Assembly: GCA_045657625.1 (NCBI GenBank)
Contig: JAZOTM010000023.1
Location: 1-64,000, forward strand
Reading direction: 5' to 3'
DNA length: 64,000 bases
DNA from: JAZOTM01 sp045657625
GTDB lineage: Bacteria > Bacillota > Clostridia > Lachnospirales > Lachnospiraceae
Part shown: piece by piece, positions 1-7,949 of the stretch
How positions within the stretch are numbered: the stretch's first letter is position 1
How the letters are laid out: each line of letters begins with the position of its first letter
Translations under genes and position numbers: made by a program
Notes under the pieces: model-generated
Seen by the model: the letters and a program-made list of their open reading frames with translations, nothing else
The model's database searches: none
Told to the model about the DNA's origin: nothing

Positions 1-11
1 AGAACAAATAG

Positions 12-38
12 AAAGTGCGGCATGTGCCGCACTTTTTT
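12..38 (+). terminator. Rho-independent terminator of an upstream gene
   Basis: An 11-bp perfect stem (12-22 with 25-35) with a two-base loop runs straight into seven T residues. It presumably ends a gene that lies left of the window. Confidence 0.8.
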
Positions 39-40
39 TG

Positions 41-170
41 TATAATAAGAAATTCCTTCGAATTTCTTATTATATAAAAAAGCGCTCCGCTATGGAAGCG
101 CACGCGCGCGAGATGTAAATGTTGCATAAATGCAACCGCGCTTGGCGCGAGAATGTCGCATGCGACATTC
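41..170 (+). repeat. Array of hairpins, structured repeat copy 1
   Basis: Five consecutive inverted repeats follow the terminator: a 14-bp perfect A/T stem (41-54 with 61-74, loop CCTTCG), a GC-rich stem (82-88 with 94-101), GTTGCA-TAAA-TGCAAC (121-136), CGCGC-TTG-GCGCG (137-149) and a perfect 20-bp palindrome (151-170). The segment 82-136 is about 80 percent identical to 55731-55784, which also follows a long A/T hairpin. No reading frame fits. It could be a structured RNA or a miniature mobile repeat; the sequence does not decide. Confidence 0.65.
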
Positions 171-189
171 TTTCTTGTTGCGAACATGT

Positions 190-221
190 TTGATAGAACA
201 ACAGAAGAGATATGTTATAAT
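190..221 (+). promoter_or_regulatory. Probable promoter of the flavoprotein gene
   Basis: A consensus TATAAT lies at 216-221, about 43 bases before the ATG. The best -35 candidate, TTGATA at 190-195, is 20 bases away, longer than ideal, so the -10 box is better supported than the -35 box. Confidence 0.5.
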
Positions 222-263
222 AGAAAAAGAGTGATTTGAAAAAATAAAGGAGAAGAAGCGCTT

Positions 264-1466
264 ATGAGAAACATACAAAATGTAACAAACGACATTTATT
301 GGGTGGGAGCAAGTGATAGAAGATTAGCACTTTTTGAAAATATTTTTCCAATTCCAAGAGGTGTATCCTACAATTCCTATGTGATTTTAGATGAAAAAAC
401 CGCTTTGATGGACACCGTGGATGCAGCCGTATCTGCACAGTTTTTTGAAAATGTAGAGGCAGCTCTGCAGGGACGTGCGCTGGATTATGTGGTTGTGAAC
501 CACATGGAACCGGACCATTGCGCAAACTTGGCTGAGATTTTACTTCGCTATCCGGATGTGCAGGTGGTAGGAAATGCCAAGACGTTTGCGCAGATTCAGC
601 AGTTTTTTGCCATAGATTTGGAAGGCAAAAAAGTAGAGGTAAAAGAGGGGGATACCCTTTCTCTTGGAAAGCACACTTTGACTTTTGTAATGGCACCTAT
701 GGTGCACTGGCCGGAGGTTATGGTGGCTTATGAATCTACAGAAAAGGTTCTTTTTTCCGCAGATGCGTTTGGCAGTTTCGGCGCTTTAGATGGTCATATT
801 TTTGCAGATCAGGTGAATTTTGATCGGGATTGGCTGGATGATGCCAGAAGATACTACACCAACATTGTTGGAAAATATGGTACTTCCGTTCAGACCCTGT
901 TGAAAAAGGCAGCACCTTTGGATATTCAGATGATTTTACCTTTGCATGGACCGATTTGGAGAGAAAATATTGCCTATTTTATGGAAAAATATCAAAAATG
1001 GAGTACCTATGAAGCAGAAGACAAAGCCGTTACGATTTTCTATGCAACCATGTATGGAAATACCGGAAGTGCGGCAGATGCTTTAGCAGGAGATTTGGCA
1101 AAACGAGGTGTGGAAAAGATTCGCGTTATGGATGTCAGCAATTGCCACATTTCGGAGATGATTAGTGAAATTTTCCGAGTAAGTCATTTGGTATTTGCAT
1201 CTCCGACTTATAATGGAGGCATTTACCCAATCATGGAGAATTTATTCGCAGATATGAAAGCTTTGGCAGTGCAGAAAAAGACCGTTGCATTTATGGAAAA
1301 CGGGACTTGGGCACCGGCGACTGCAAAACAAATGCAGGAATTGGTGGAAGGCATGAAGGATATGAAGGTCTTGGATACCAAATTGACCTTTAAATCTTCT
1401 TTGAAAACTTCTCAGGAAGCAGAACTCTTGGCGCTTGCAGATGCCATTGCAGAAGACATGAAATAG
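264..1466 (+). CDS. fprA: FprA family A-type flavoprotein (flavodiiron oxygen/NO reductase)
   Basis: Flavodiiron proteins reduce O2 or NO at a di-iron site fed by FMN and protect anaerobes in the cytoplasm. The N-terminal half is a metallo-beta-lactamase fold; the iron ligands are visible as H80-x-E82-x-D84-H85, H148, D167 and H228. From about residue 255 a flavodoxin domain begins with the FMN phosphate loop TIFYATMYGNTG. The length of 400 residues is normal and no extra rubredoxin domain is attached. The start has an AAGGAG site at 247-252. It is a single-gene unit with its own promoter and a terminator at 1505-1540. Whether O2 or NO is the main substrate cannot be told from sequence. Confidence 0.93.
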   Translation: MRNIQNVTNDIYWVGASDRRLALFENIFPIPRGVSYNSYVILDEKTALMDTVDAAVSAQFFENVEAALQGRALDYVVVNHMEPDHCANLAEILLRYPDVQVVGNAKTFAQIQQFFAIDLEGKKVEVKEGDTLSLGKHTLTFVMAPMVHWPEVMVAYESTEKVLFSADAFGSFGALDGHIFADQVNFDRDWLDDARRYYTNIVGKYGTSVQTLLKKAAPLDIQMILPLHGPIWRENIAYFMEKYQKWSTYEAEDKAVTIFYATMYGNTGSAADALAGDLAKRGVEKIRVMDVSNCHISEMISEIFRVSHLVFASPTYNGGIYPIMENLFADMKALAVQKKTVAFMENGTWAPATAKQMQELVEGMKDMKVLDTKLTFKSSLKTSQEAELLALADAIAEDMK

Positions 1467-1478
1467 GAACAAATGTTC
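1467..1478 (+). promoter_or_regulatory. LexA (DinR) SOS box upstream of uvrBA
   Basis: GAACAAATGTTC is a perfect match to the Gram-positive LexA operator core GAAC-N4-GTTC. It begins at the first base after the fprA stop codon and lies just ahead of the uvrB promoter, the expected position for SOS control of the excision repair genes. Confidence 0.75.
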
Positions 1479-1487
1479 GAAAAAAGA

Positions 1488-1516
1488 TAGACAAAGAAAA
1501 AATGAAATGGTATACT
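1488..1516 (+). promoter_or_regulatory. Probable uvrB promoter
   Basis: TAGACA (1488-1493) and TATACT (1511-1516) are separated by exactly 17 bases. The -10 hexamer lies within the 5' arm of the hairpin that also looks like the fprA terminator, so the two elements overlap. Confidence 0.55.
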
Positions 1517-1543
1517 TACGGAAACGAAGTATACCATTTTTTC
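1505..1543 (+). terminator. Terminator of fprA
   Basis: A 12-bp perfect stem (1505-1516 with 1528-1539), an 11-base loop and a following T run form an intrinsic terminator just downstream of fprA. Confidence 0.7.
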
Positions 1544-1638
1544 TACCATAGGGAGTTTTTTCTATGATATAGAATCTTTCGGATATATGCAGCACAGTAT
1601 CTTTTACTCTAGAGTTCGGAGACGAGGATGATATAGAT

Positions 1639-3618
1639 ATGGAATTTAAATTACATTCACAGTTTGAGCCTACAGGGGATCAGCCTCAGGCTATTGAGGC
1701 ATTGGTAAAAGGGTTTCAGGAAGGGAATCAGTTTCAGACATTACTGGGGGTTACCGGTTCCGGAAAGACCTTTACCATGGCAAATATTATTCAAAAACTG
1801 AATAAGCCCACCTTGATTATCAGTCACAACAAGACTTTGGCAGGGCAGTTATACGGCGAGATGAAGGAGTTTTTTCCGGAAAACGCCGTAGAGTATTTTG
1901 TGTCTTATTACGATTATTATCAGCCGGAGGCTTATGTGCCTCAGTCAGATACATACATTGCCAAAGACTCTTCGATCAATGACGAGATTGACAAGTTACG
2001 TTTGTCAGCTACCGCAGCTTTGATGGAACGCAAGGACGTGATTGTGGTTGCCTCTGTTTCTTGCATTTATGGATTGGGTGATCCGGAGGATTTCCTGAGC
2101 ATGATGGTATCTCTACGTCCGGGGATGGAGCGAGACAGAGATGACGTGATTCGCGCGTTGATTGATATTCAGTACACACGAAACGATATGGATTTCCATC
2201 GAGGTACCTTCCGCGTGCGCGGAGATGTGGTGGAGATTTTCCCAGCAGACCGTGGAGAGACTGCATTCCGTGTGGAATTTTTCGGAGATGAAATTGACCG
2301 CATTGTGGAGATCAATGTCTTGACCGGTGAGATTTTAAATGAGATGAATCATATCTCTATTTTTCCGGCGTCCCATTATGTGGTGCAGCAGGAAAAGATG
2401 AAACGTGCCTGTGATGAGATTGAAGCGGAGTTAAAAGAACGTGTGGATTATTTTAAAGGCGAAGATAAGTTGATTGAGGCGCAGCGTATCGCAGAACGTA
2501 CCAATTTCGATATCGAAATGCTGCGTGAGACGGGATTTTGCAGTGGCATTGAAAATTACTCCAGACAGTTGGCAGGCTTGGAGCCGGGGGCCACACCCCA
2601 TACGCTGATGGATTTCTTCCCGGATGAATTTTTGATTATCGTGGATGAGTCTCATATGTCCATTCCACAGATTGGTGGTATGTATCACGGCAATCTTTCC
2701 AGAAAACAGACCTTGATTGATTATGGGTTCCGTTTGCCCTCCGCTTTGGACAATCGTCCCTTGAATTTTGAAGAGTTCGAAAGCAAAATTGACCAGATGT
2801 TATTTGTTTCTGCGACCCCGAGTAGATATGAAGAAGAGCATGAGCTCCTTCGCGTAGAGCAGATTATTCGTCCGACAGGACTGTTGGATCCGGAAATCAG
2901 TGTGCGACCTATTGAAGGGCAGATTGATGACTTACTGTCTGAGGTCAATAAGGAGATTGATCAGCATCACAAGGTTTTGATTACTACCTTGACCAAGAAA
3001 ATGGCAGAGGATTTGACCGATTACTTGCGGGAAGTCGGTGTGCGTGTGAAATACTTGCATTCTGATATTGATACGTTGGAACGTGCAGAGATTATTCGAG
3101 ATTTGCGTTTGGATGTCTTTGATGTTTTGGTCGGTATCAACTTGCTGCGAGAAGGTTTGGATATTCCGGAGATTACCTTAGTGGCGATTTTGGATGCAGA
3201 TAAAGAGGGATTCTTGCGTTCTCGTTCTTCTTTGATTCAGACTATTGGTCGTGCAGCCCGTAATAGTGAAGGGCGTGTCATTATGTATGCAGACAATATG
3301 ACAGATTCTATGAAGGAAGCCATTGAGGAGACGGAGCGCCGTCGCGCGGTACAGCAGGCTTACAACGAAGCCCATGGTATTACCCCACAGACGATTCAAA
3401 AGTCTGTACGAGATTTGATTTCCATTTCCAAGAAGGTGGCCAAAGAAGAACTGAATTTCAAGAAGGATCCGGAATCCATGAACAAGGGAGAACTGGAGAA
3501 GCTTGTAAAGGAAGTGCAAAAGAAGATGCAGAAGGCAGCGGCAGAGTTGAATTTCGAAATGGCTGCACAGCTGCGTGATCAGATGATCGAGTTAAAAGAA
3601 ATGTTACGAGATTTATAG
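1639..3618 (+). CDS. uvrB: UvrABC excinuclease subunit B
   Basis: UvrB is the damage-verifying helicase-like subunit of nucleotide excision repair; it is loaded by UvrA and then recruits UvrC. The Walker A motif GVTGSGKT is near residue 38, the tyrosine-rich beta-hairpin (YYDYYQPEAYVP) near 92-103, the Walker B region VDESHMS near 338, helicase motif VI (QTIGRAARN) near 534, and the C-terminal UVR motif (FEMAAQLRDQM) near 640. The length of 659 residues is standard. GAGGATGA precedes the ATG. uvrA follows after 9 bases, so the pair is an operon, and the upstream LexA box predicts DNA-damage induction. Confidence 0.98.
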   Translation: MEFKLHSQFEPTGDQPQAIEALVKGFQEGNQFQTLLGVTGSGKTFTMANIIQKLNKPTLIISHNKTLAGQLYGEMKEFFPENAVEYFVSYYDYYQPEAYVPQSDTYIAKDSSINDEIDKLRLSATAALMERKDVIVVASVSCIYGLGDPEDFLSMMVSLRPGMERDRDDVIRALIDIQYTRNDMDFHRGTFRVRGDVVEIFPADRGETAFRVEFFGDEIDRIVEINVLTGEILNEMNHISIFPASHYVVQQEKMKRACDEIEAELKERVDYFKGEDKLIEAQRIAERTNFDIEMLRETGFCSGIENYSRQLAGLEPGATPHTLMDFFPDEFLIIVDESHMSIPQIGGMYHGNLSRKQTLIDYGFRLPSALDNRPLNFEEFESKIDQMLFVSATPSRYEEEHELLRVEQIIRPTGLLDPEISVRPIEGQIDDLLSEVNKEIDQHHKVLITTLTKKMAEDLTDYLREVGVRVKYLHSDIDTLERAEIIRDLRLDVFDVLVGINLLREGLDIPEITLVAILDADKEGFLRSRSSLIQTIGRAARNSEGRVIMYADNMTDSMKEAIEETERRRAVQQAYNEAHGITPQTIQKSVRDLISISKKVAKEELNFKKDPESMNKGELEKLVKEVQKKMQKAAAELNFEMAAQLRDQMIELKEMLRDL

Positions 3619-3627
3619 AGGTTAAAA

Positions 3628-6492
3628 ATGAGTGAAGTAACCAGAAAATACATTAAAATTCGCGGAGCGAAAGAACACAATTTAAAAGGAATTAATATCG
3701 ATATTCCAAGAGATGAGTTTGTAGTTTTGACCGGACTCAGTGGTTCCGGCAAATCCTCCTTGGCTTTTGATACGATTTATGCGGAAGGTCAGAGACGATA
3801 CATGGAGTCCTTGTCTTCTTATGCGAGACAGTTCTTGGGACAGATGGAAAAACCGGAAGTAGACTCCATCGAGGGACTTCCACCGGCTATTTCCATTGAT
3901 CAGAAATCTACCAACCGCAACCCTAGATCTACCGTTGGTACGGTGACGGAAATTTACGATTATTTCCGTTTGCTTTATGCCAGAGCAGGGATCCCTCATT
4001 GCCCCAATTGCGGCAGAGAGATTAGCAAGCAGTCTGTAGATCAGATGGTGGATAAGGTGATGGAACTTCCGGAAGGCACCAGAATCCAAGTGCTTGCACC
4101 GGTGGTACGTGGCCGCAAGGGTGAGCACCAGAAATTATTTGAAAAAGCAAAACGTAGCGGATATGTCCGTGTACGTGTGGACGGCAATCTTTATGATTTG
4201 TCGGATGACATCAAATTAGAGAAAAATGTAAAACACAACATTGAAATCGTTGTAGACCGTTTGGTAGTAAAGCCCGGCATTGAAAAACGTTTGACAGATT
4301 CCTTGGAAAACGTGTTGCAGTTGGCAGAGGGCTTGGCTACTATCGATGTGGTACGTGGAGAGGAGATTCATTTTTCCCAGAGTTTTTCTTGCCCGGACTG
4401 TGAGATTAGTATTGAAGAGATTGAGCCTAGAAGCTTTTCTTTCAACAATCCCTTCGGTGCATGCCCGGCTTGTTTTGGACTGGGCTACAAGATGGAGTTT
4501 GATGAAAATCTCATGATTCCGGATAAGAAGCTGAGCATCAATGAGGGTGCCATCCAGGTTATGGGGTGGCAGTCCAGCAATTCGGATGGCAGCTTTAGTA
4601 ATGCTTTGTTGAAAGCGTTAGCCAAAGAATACAAGTTTAGTTTGGATACTCCTTACAAGGATTTGCCGGAAAAAGTGCGCCATATGTTGATTCATGGTAC
4701 CGACGGCAAGAGCGTGGTGGTTCACTATGTAGGACAGCGCGGAGTAGGAGATTATGATATTGCCTTTGAAGGGTTGATTAAAAACGTACAGAAACGTTAT
4801 CGTGAGACTTCTTCCGAAAGCACCAAAGCGCAGTATGAAGAATTTATGCGTATTACTCCTTGCGAGTCCTGTCATGGACAGCGTTTAAAGCCGTCCTCTT
4901 TGGCCGTGACATTGGGAGATAAGAATATACATGAAGTGACAAGCTTCCCGATTATGCAGTTGTTGGATTGGTTGGATCACTTAGAACTTACCAGCAAACA
5001 GCAGAAAATTGGAGAGCGTGTTTTAAAAGAAATTCGTGCCAGAGTCCAGTTCTTGGTAGATGTGGGATTGGATTATTTGACCTTATCCAGAGCTACCGGT
5101 ACTTTGTCCGGAGGAGAAGCCCAGCGTATTCGTTTGGCGACACAGATTGGTTCCGGTTTGGTAGGTGTAGCGTATATTTTGGATGAGCCAAGTATTGGTT
5201 TACATCAGAGAGACAATGACAAGTTGCTTGCTTCCTTGAAGCATCTGCGTGACATAGGAAATACCCTTGTGGTGGTAGAGCACGACGAAGATACCATGCG
5301 TGCAGCTGATTACATTGTGGATATTGGACCTATGGCCGGAGAACATGGTGGACAAGTGGTGGCTACCGGTACCGCAGAAGAAATTATGAATAACCCTAAT
5401 TCCATTACCGGTGCTTATTTGAGTGGAAAACGATTTATTCCAATACCGGAAAAACGTCGGAAACCCACCGGTACCATTGTGGTAAAGGGTGCCCGAGAGA
5501 ACAACCTAAAGAACATTGATGTGGAGATTCCGCTTGGAGTTTTGACCTGTATTACCGGTGTTTCCGGTTCCGGAAAGAGTTCATTGACCAATGAAATTCT
5601 TTACAAGCATTTACAACGGGATTTGAATCATGCCAGAACCATTCCGGGAGACCATGATGATATCTTAGGCCTGGAACAGTTGGACAAAGTCATTGATATT
5701 GACCAGTCTCCGATTGGACGTACGCCACGTTCCAATCCGGCGACCTATACCGGTGTCTTTGATTTGATTCGTGACTTATTTGCTGGGACTCCGGATGCAA
5801 AGGCAAAGGGTTATAGCAAAGGACGTTTCAGTTTCAATGTCAAGGGTGGCCGCTGCGAAGCATGCTCCGGAGATGGAATCTTAAAGATTGAAATGCATTT
5901 CTTGCCGGACGTCTATGTGCCTTGCGAAGTTTGTGGTGGAAAGCGATACAATCGTGAGACATTGGACGTGTATTATAAGGGAAAAAATATCTATGATGTG
6001 TTGGATATGACCGTAGAAGAAGCCTTGACTTTCTTTGAAAACGTACCATCCATTCGTAGAAAGATTGAGACTTTATATGATGTAGGACTTTCCTATGTAA
6101 AATTGGGACAGCCTTCTACGGAATTGTCCGGAGGAGAAGCACAGCGTATCAAACTGGCTACAGAATTATCCAAGAGAGCCACAGGAAAGACCATTTATAT
6201 TTTGGATGAGCCTACAACTGGATTGCATTTCGAAGACGTCAAGAAGTTGGTAGAAATCCTGCATCGTTTGGCAGAAAATGGCAATACCGTTGTAGTGATT
6301 GAGCACAACTTAGATGTAATCAAAACAGCAGACTACATCATCGATATGGGACCGGAAGGCGGAGACGGCGGTGGAACCGTCATTGCACAAGGTACACCGG
6401 AAGAAGTGGCGAAGGTGAAGAAATCCTACACCGGCCAGTTCTTAAAGAAATATCTAAAGCAGTCAAAGAAATCCACGGCTTCTGAGAAATAG
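3628..6492 (+). CDS. uvrA: UvrABC excinuclease subunit A
   Basis: UvrA is the dimeric ABC-type ATPase that finds DNA lesions and delivers UvrB. Two nucleotide-binding domains are visible: Walker A GLSGSGKSS near residue 36 and GVSGSGKSS near residue 647, each with an ABC signature (TLSGGEAQR near 493, ELSGGEAQR near 833). Zinc modules are shown by paired CxxC motifs (CPNC, CPDC/CPAC, CEAC/CEVC). The length of 954 residues is typical of Firmicutes. It is translated from the same mRNA as uvrB, 9 bases downstream. No anomaly is seen. Confidence 0.98.
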   Translation: MSEVTRKYIKIRGAKEHNLKGINIDIPRDEFVVLTGLSGSGKSSLAFDTIYAEGQRRYMESLSSYARQFLGQMEKPEVDSIEGLPPAISIDQKSTNRNPRSTVGTVTEIYDYFRLLYARAGIPHCPNCGREISKQSVDQMVDKVMELPEGTRIQVLAPVVRGRKGEHQKLFEKAKRSGYVRVRVDGNLYDLSDDIKLEKNVKHNIEIVVDRLVVKPGIEKRLTDSLENVLQLAEGLATIDVVRGEEIHFSQSFSCPDCEISIEEIEPRSFSFNNPFGACPACFGLGYKMEFDENLMIPDKKLSINEGAIQVMGWQSSNSDGSFSNALLKALAKEYKFSLDTPYKDLPEKVRHMLIHGTDGKSVVVHYVGQRGVGDYDIAFEGLIKNVQKRYRETSSESTKAQYEEFMRITPCESCHGQRLKPSSLAVTLGDKNIHEVTSFPIMQLLDWLDHLELTSKQQKIGERVLKEIRARVQFLVDVGLDYLTLSRATGTLSGGEAQRIRLATQIGSGLVGVAYILDEPSIGLHQRDNDKLLASLKHLRDIGNTLVVVEHDEDTMRAADYIVDIGPMAGEHGGQVVATGTAEEIMNNPNSITGAYLSGKRFIPIPEKRRKPTGTIVVKGARENNLKNIDVEIPLGVLTCITGVSGSGKSSLTNEILYKHLQRDLNHARTIPGDHDDILGLEQLDKVIDIDQSPIGRTPRSNPATYTGVFDLIRDLFAGTPDAKAKGYSKGRFSFNVKGGRCEACSGDGILKIEMHFLPDVYVPCEVCGGKRYNRETLDVYYKGKNIYDVLDMTVEEALTFFENVPSIRRKIETLYDVGLSYVKLGQPSTELSGGEAQRIKLATELSKRATGKTIYILDEPTTGLHFEDVKKLVEILHRLAENGNTVVVIEHNLDVIKTADYIIDMGPEGGDGGGTVIAQGTPEEVAKVKKSYTGQFLKKYLKQSKKSTASEK

Positions 6493-6761
6493 CAGCGGCG
6501 AAGATATTAACAAATTAGTAATAGAATCCTTCGAAGTGAGGTCGCAGCATTTTTGTACAGTGTATGCAATCTCTCTTTCGGGGGATTTTTACGTTTTTTT
6601 TCAGTGGGATTTCCGGTAGAATGTGGGTGAAAAAATGAAAAGTATAAATTTGAACCAACAATCCGGCAAGGTGTCTTGTGGGGAACGCACAACAAAGTGA
6701 AAAAAGTGGTGCATAAATATAAGGCGGAACTCACAAAACAGCGTAAAATGGGAGAATTCGG
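6493..6761. other. Intergenic stretch without a supported gene
   Basis: Between uvrA and the next gene there are 379 bases without a convincing reading frame. No clear terminator stem was found after uvrA. The right part holds the promoter listed next. Confidence 0.5.
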
Positions 6762-6790
6762 TTGATAAAAGTGACAAAAGCAAATATAAT
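6762..6790 (+). promoter_or_regulatory. Consensus-like sigma-A promoter
   Basis: TTGATA (6762-6767) and TATAAT (6785-6790) are separated by 17 bases, close to the vegetative consensus. The likely target is the nuclease-like gene starting at 6872, leaving a leader of about 75 bases. Confidence 0.7.
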
Positions 6791-6871
6791 TTATACAGGA
6801 CTTAGGTCAAGTTGTACAAAAATAGTTCGATTCGATTTTTCAAGGAAACTGGCTGAATGAGGTGACTGAAG

Positions 6872-7699
6872 GTGCGGAGACAGAATACAGTTATGGTTTT
6901 ACAAGGACGTAAAGAGGAATTGCAAGAATTAAAAGAAGAACTATCGGAAAAAGTAGCAATTCTTCCGGAAGGAAAAATTCGTGTGGAGCGATATCGGGAT
7001 AGTTATCGTTGTTTTCGTTTGTTTGAAGGTGACCGAAAAGGCACCTATATTAAAAAGGATGACGAAAAGATGGCTTATGAGTTAGCAACTCGTGAGTATT
7101 ATCAGCGCATGTTGGATGCTGCAGAGAAAGAGATGCGCGTAGTGGAAAAGACATTGAGAAATTATCCCAAGACTTTACCGGAAGATGTCTATGAAGAGCT
7201 TCATCCGAATCGTCAGGAATTGGTAAATTCCTATTGGCAGACAGATGAAGAATACGTCAAAACTTGGAAAAGCCAGAGCTTTCGTGCAAATTCTTATCAC
7301 AGAGAAGATTGCATTTATCGTACAATCCAGGGAGAGAGGGTTCGTACAAAATCTGAATTATTCATCGCAAATGCACTGTATCGGTGCGGAATACCTTATT
7401 TTTATGAAAAACCATTACAACTGAATCAAGACCTTGTGGTACATCCGGATTTCACAGTTTTAAATGTGAAAACCAGGAAGGAATACTATTGGGAACATTG
7501 TGGAGATCGTGGACCGAAAGACAATCTGGAATTGCTGGCAATGCGTCAGGGAGAATATGAGAATGCCGGATTATTTTTGGGTGAGGACGTGATTTTTACT
7601 TTGGAAGCGGAGAGGGTTCCCTATCTGCAGGAACGAATCAACCGCATATTGACCCATTATTTTCCGTTGCAAGAAAGGAAAATTCAAGAGAGCAAATAA
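6872..7699 (+). CDS. Putative PD-(D/E)XK nuclease-like protein
   Basis: I do not recognise a named family. The first 130 residues are charged and probably helical. The C-terminal half has a nuclease-like pattern: KSE near residue 155, HPDF near 190 and YYWEHCG near 205-211, which could form a variant PD-(D/E)XK site with the usual lysine replaced by histidine. It is cytoplasmic, with no signal or membrane segment. A GTG start is used, followed seven codons later by an ATG that could be the real start. A C-terminal fragment of a related protein lies at 52318-52533 on the other strand. A DNA-processing role is inference. Confidence 0.6.
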   Translation: MRRQNTVMVLQGRKEELQELKEELSEKVAILPEGKIRVERYRDSYRCFRLFEGDRKGTYIKKDDEKMAYELATREYYQRMLDAAEKEMRVVEKTLRNYPKTLPEDVYEELHPNRQELVNSYWQTDEEYVKTWKSQSFRANSYHREDCIYRTIQGERVRTKSELFIANALYRCGIPYFYEKPLQLNQDLVVHPDFTVLNVKTRKEYYWEHCGDRGPKDNLELLAMRQGEYENAGLFLGEDVIFTLEAERVPYLQERINRILTHYFPLQERKIQESK

Positions 7700-7701
7700 A
7701 G

Positions 7702-7809
7702 ATGTTTGGGGAGCCATTTTTATTTTCAAACAATGATATATCACCGCAGTATTGGGAGGTATATAAATCTTTGTTTGCAGCATATAACAATCTTAAGGCG
7801 GACTTCTAA
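7702..7809 (+). CDS. Possible 35-residue small protein
   Basis: A short frame begins just after the nuclease-like gene and encodes a 35-residue peptide containing SPQYWEVYKSLFAAYNN. No good ribosome-binding site precedes it and no family is recognised. It may be chance or a remnant. Confidence 0.2.
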   Translation: MFGEPFLFSNNDISPQYWEVYKSLFAAYNNLKADF

Positions 7810-7897
7810 ATTCAAAGACTTAAAAATTTCTTGCCCCTTTATGCGAGCTTAAGAGAGGGGAATCTCTAGAAATTCAAAATGCGTTACTTTACATGCC

Positions 7898-7912
7898 AAC
7901 GCGGTTCGCGTT
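7898..7912 (+). other. Small hairpin upstream of recD2
   Basis: AACGCG-GTT-CGCGTT forms a perfect 6-bp stem 38 bases before the recD2 start. It is too short and lacks a T tract, so its role is unclear. Confidence 0.3.
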
Positions 7913-7949
7913 AAAATATGCAGGTAGTTTGTAGAACCGGAGATTTGGA

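Noticed and set aside
3682..4128. Long open frames on the - strand inside uvrA and other large genes
   Set aside because: They are shadows of strongly coding + strand genes, with no ribosome sites and no recognisable families.
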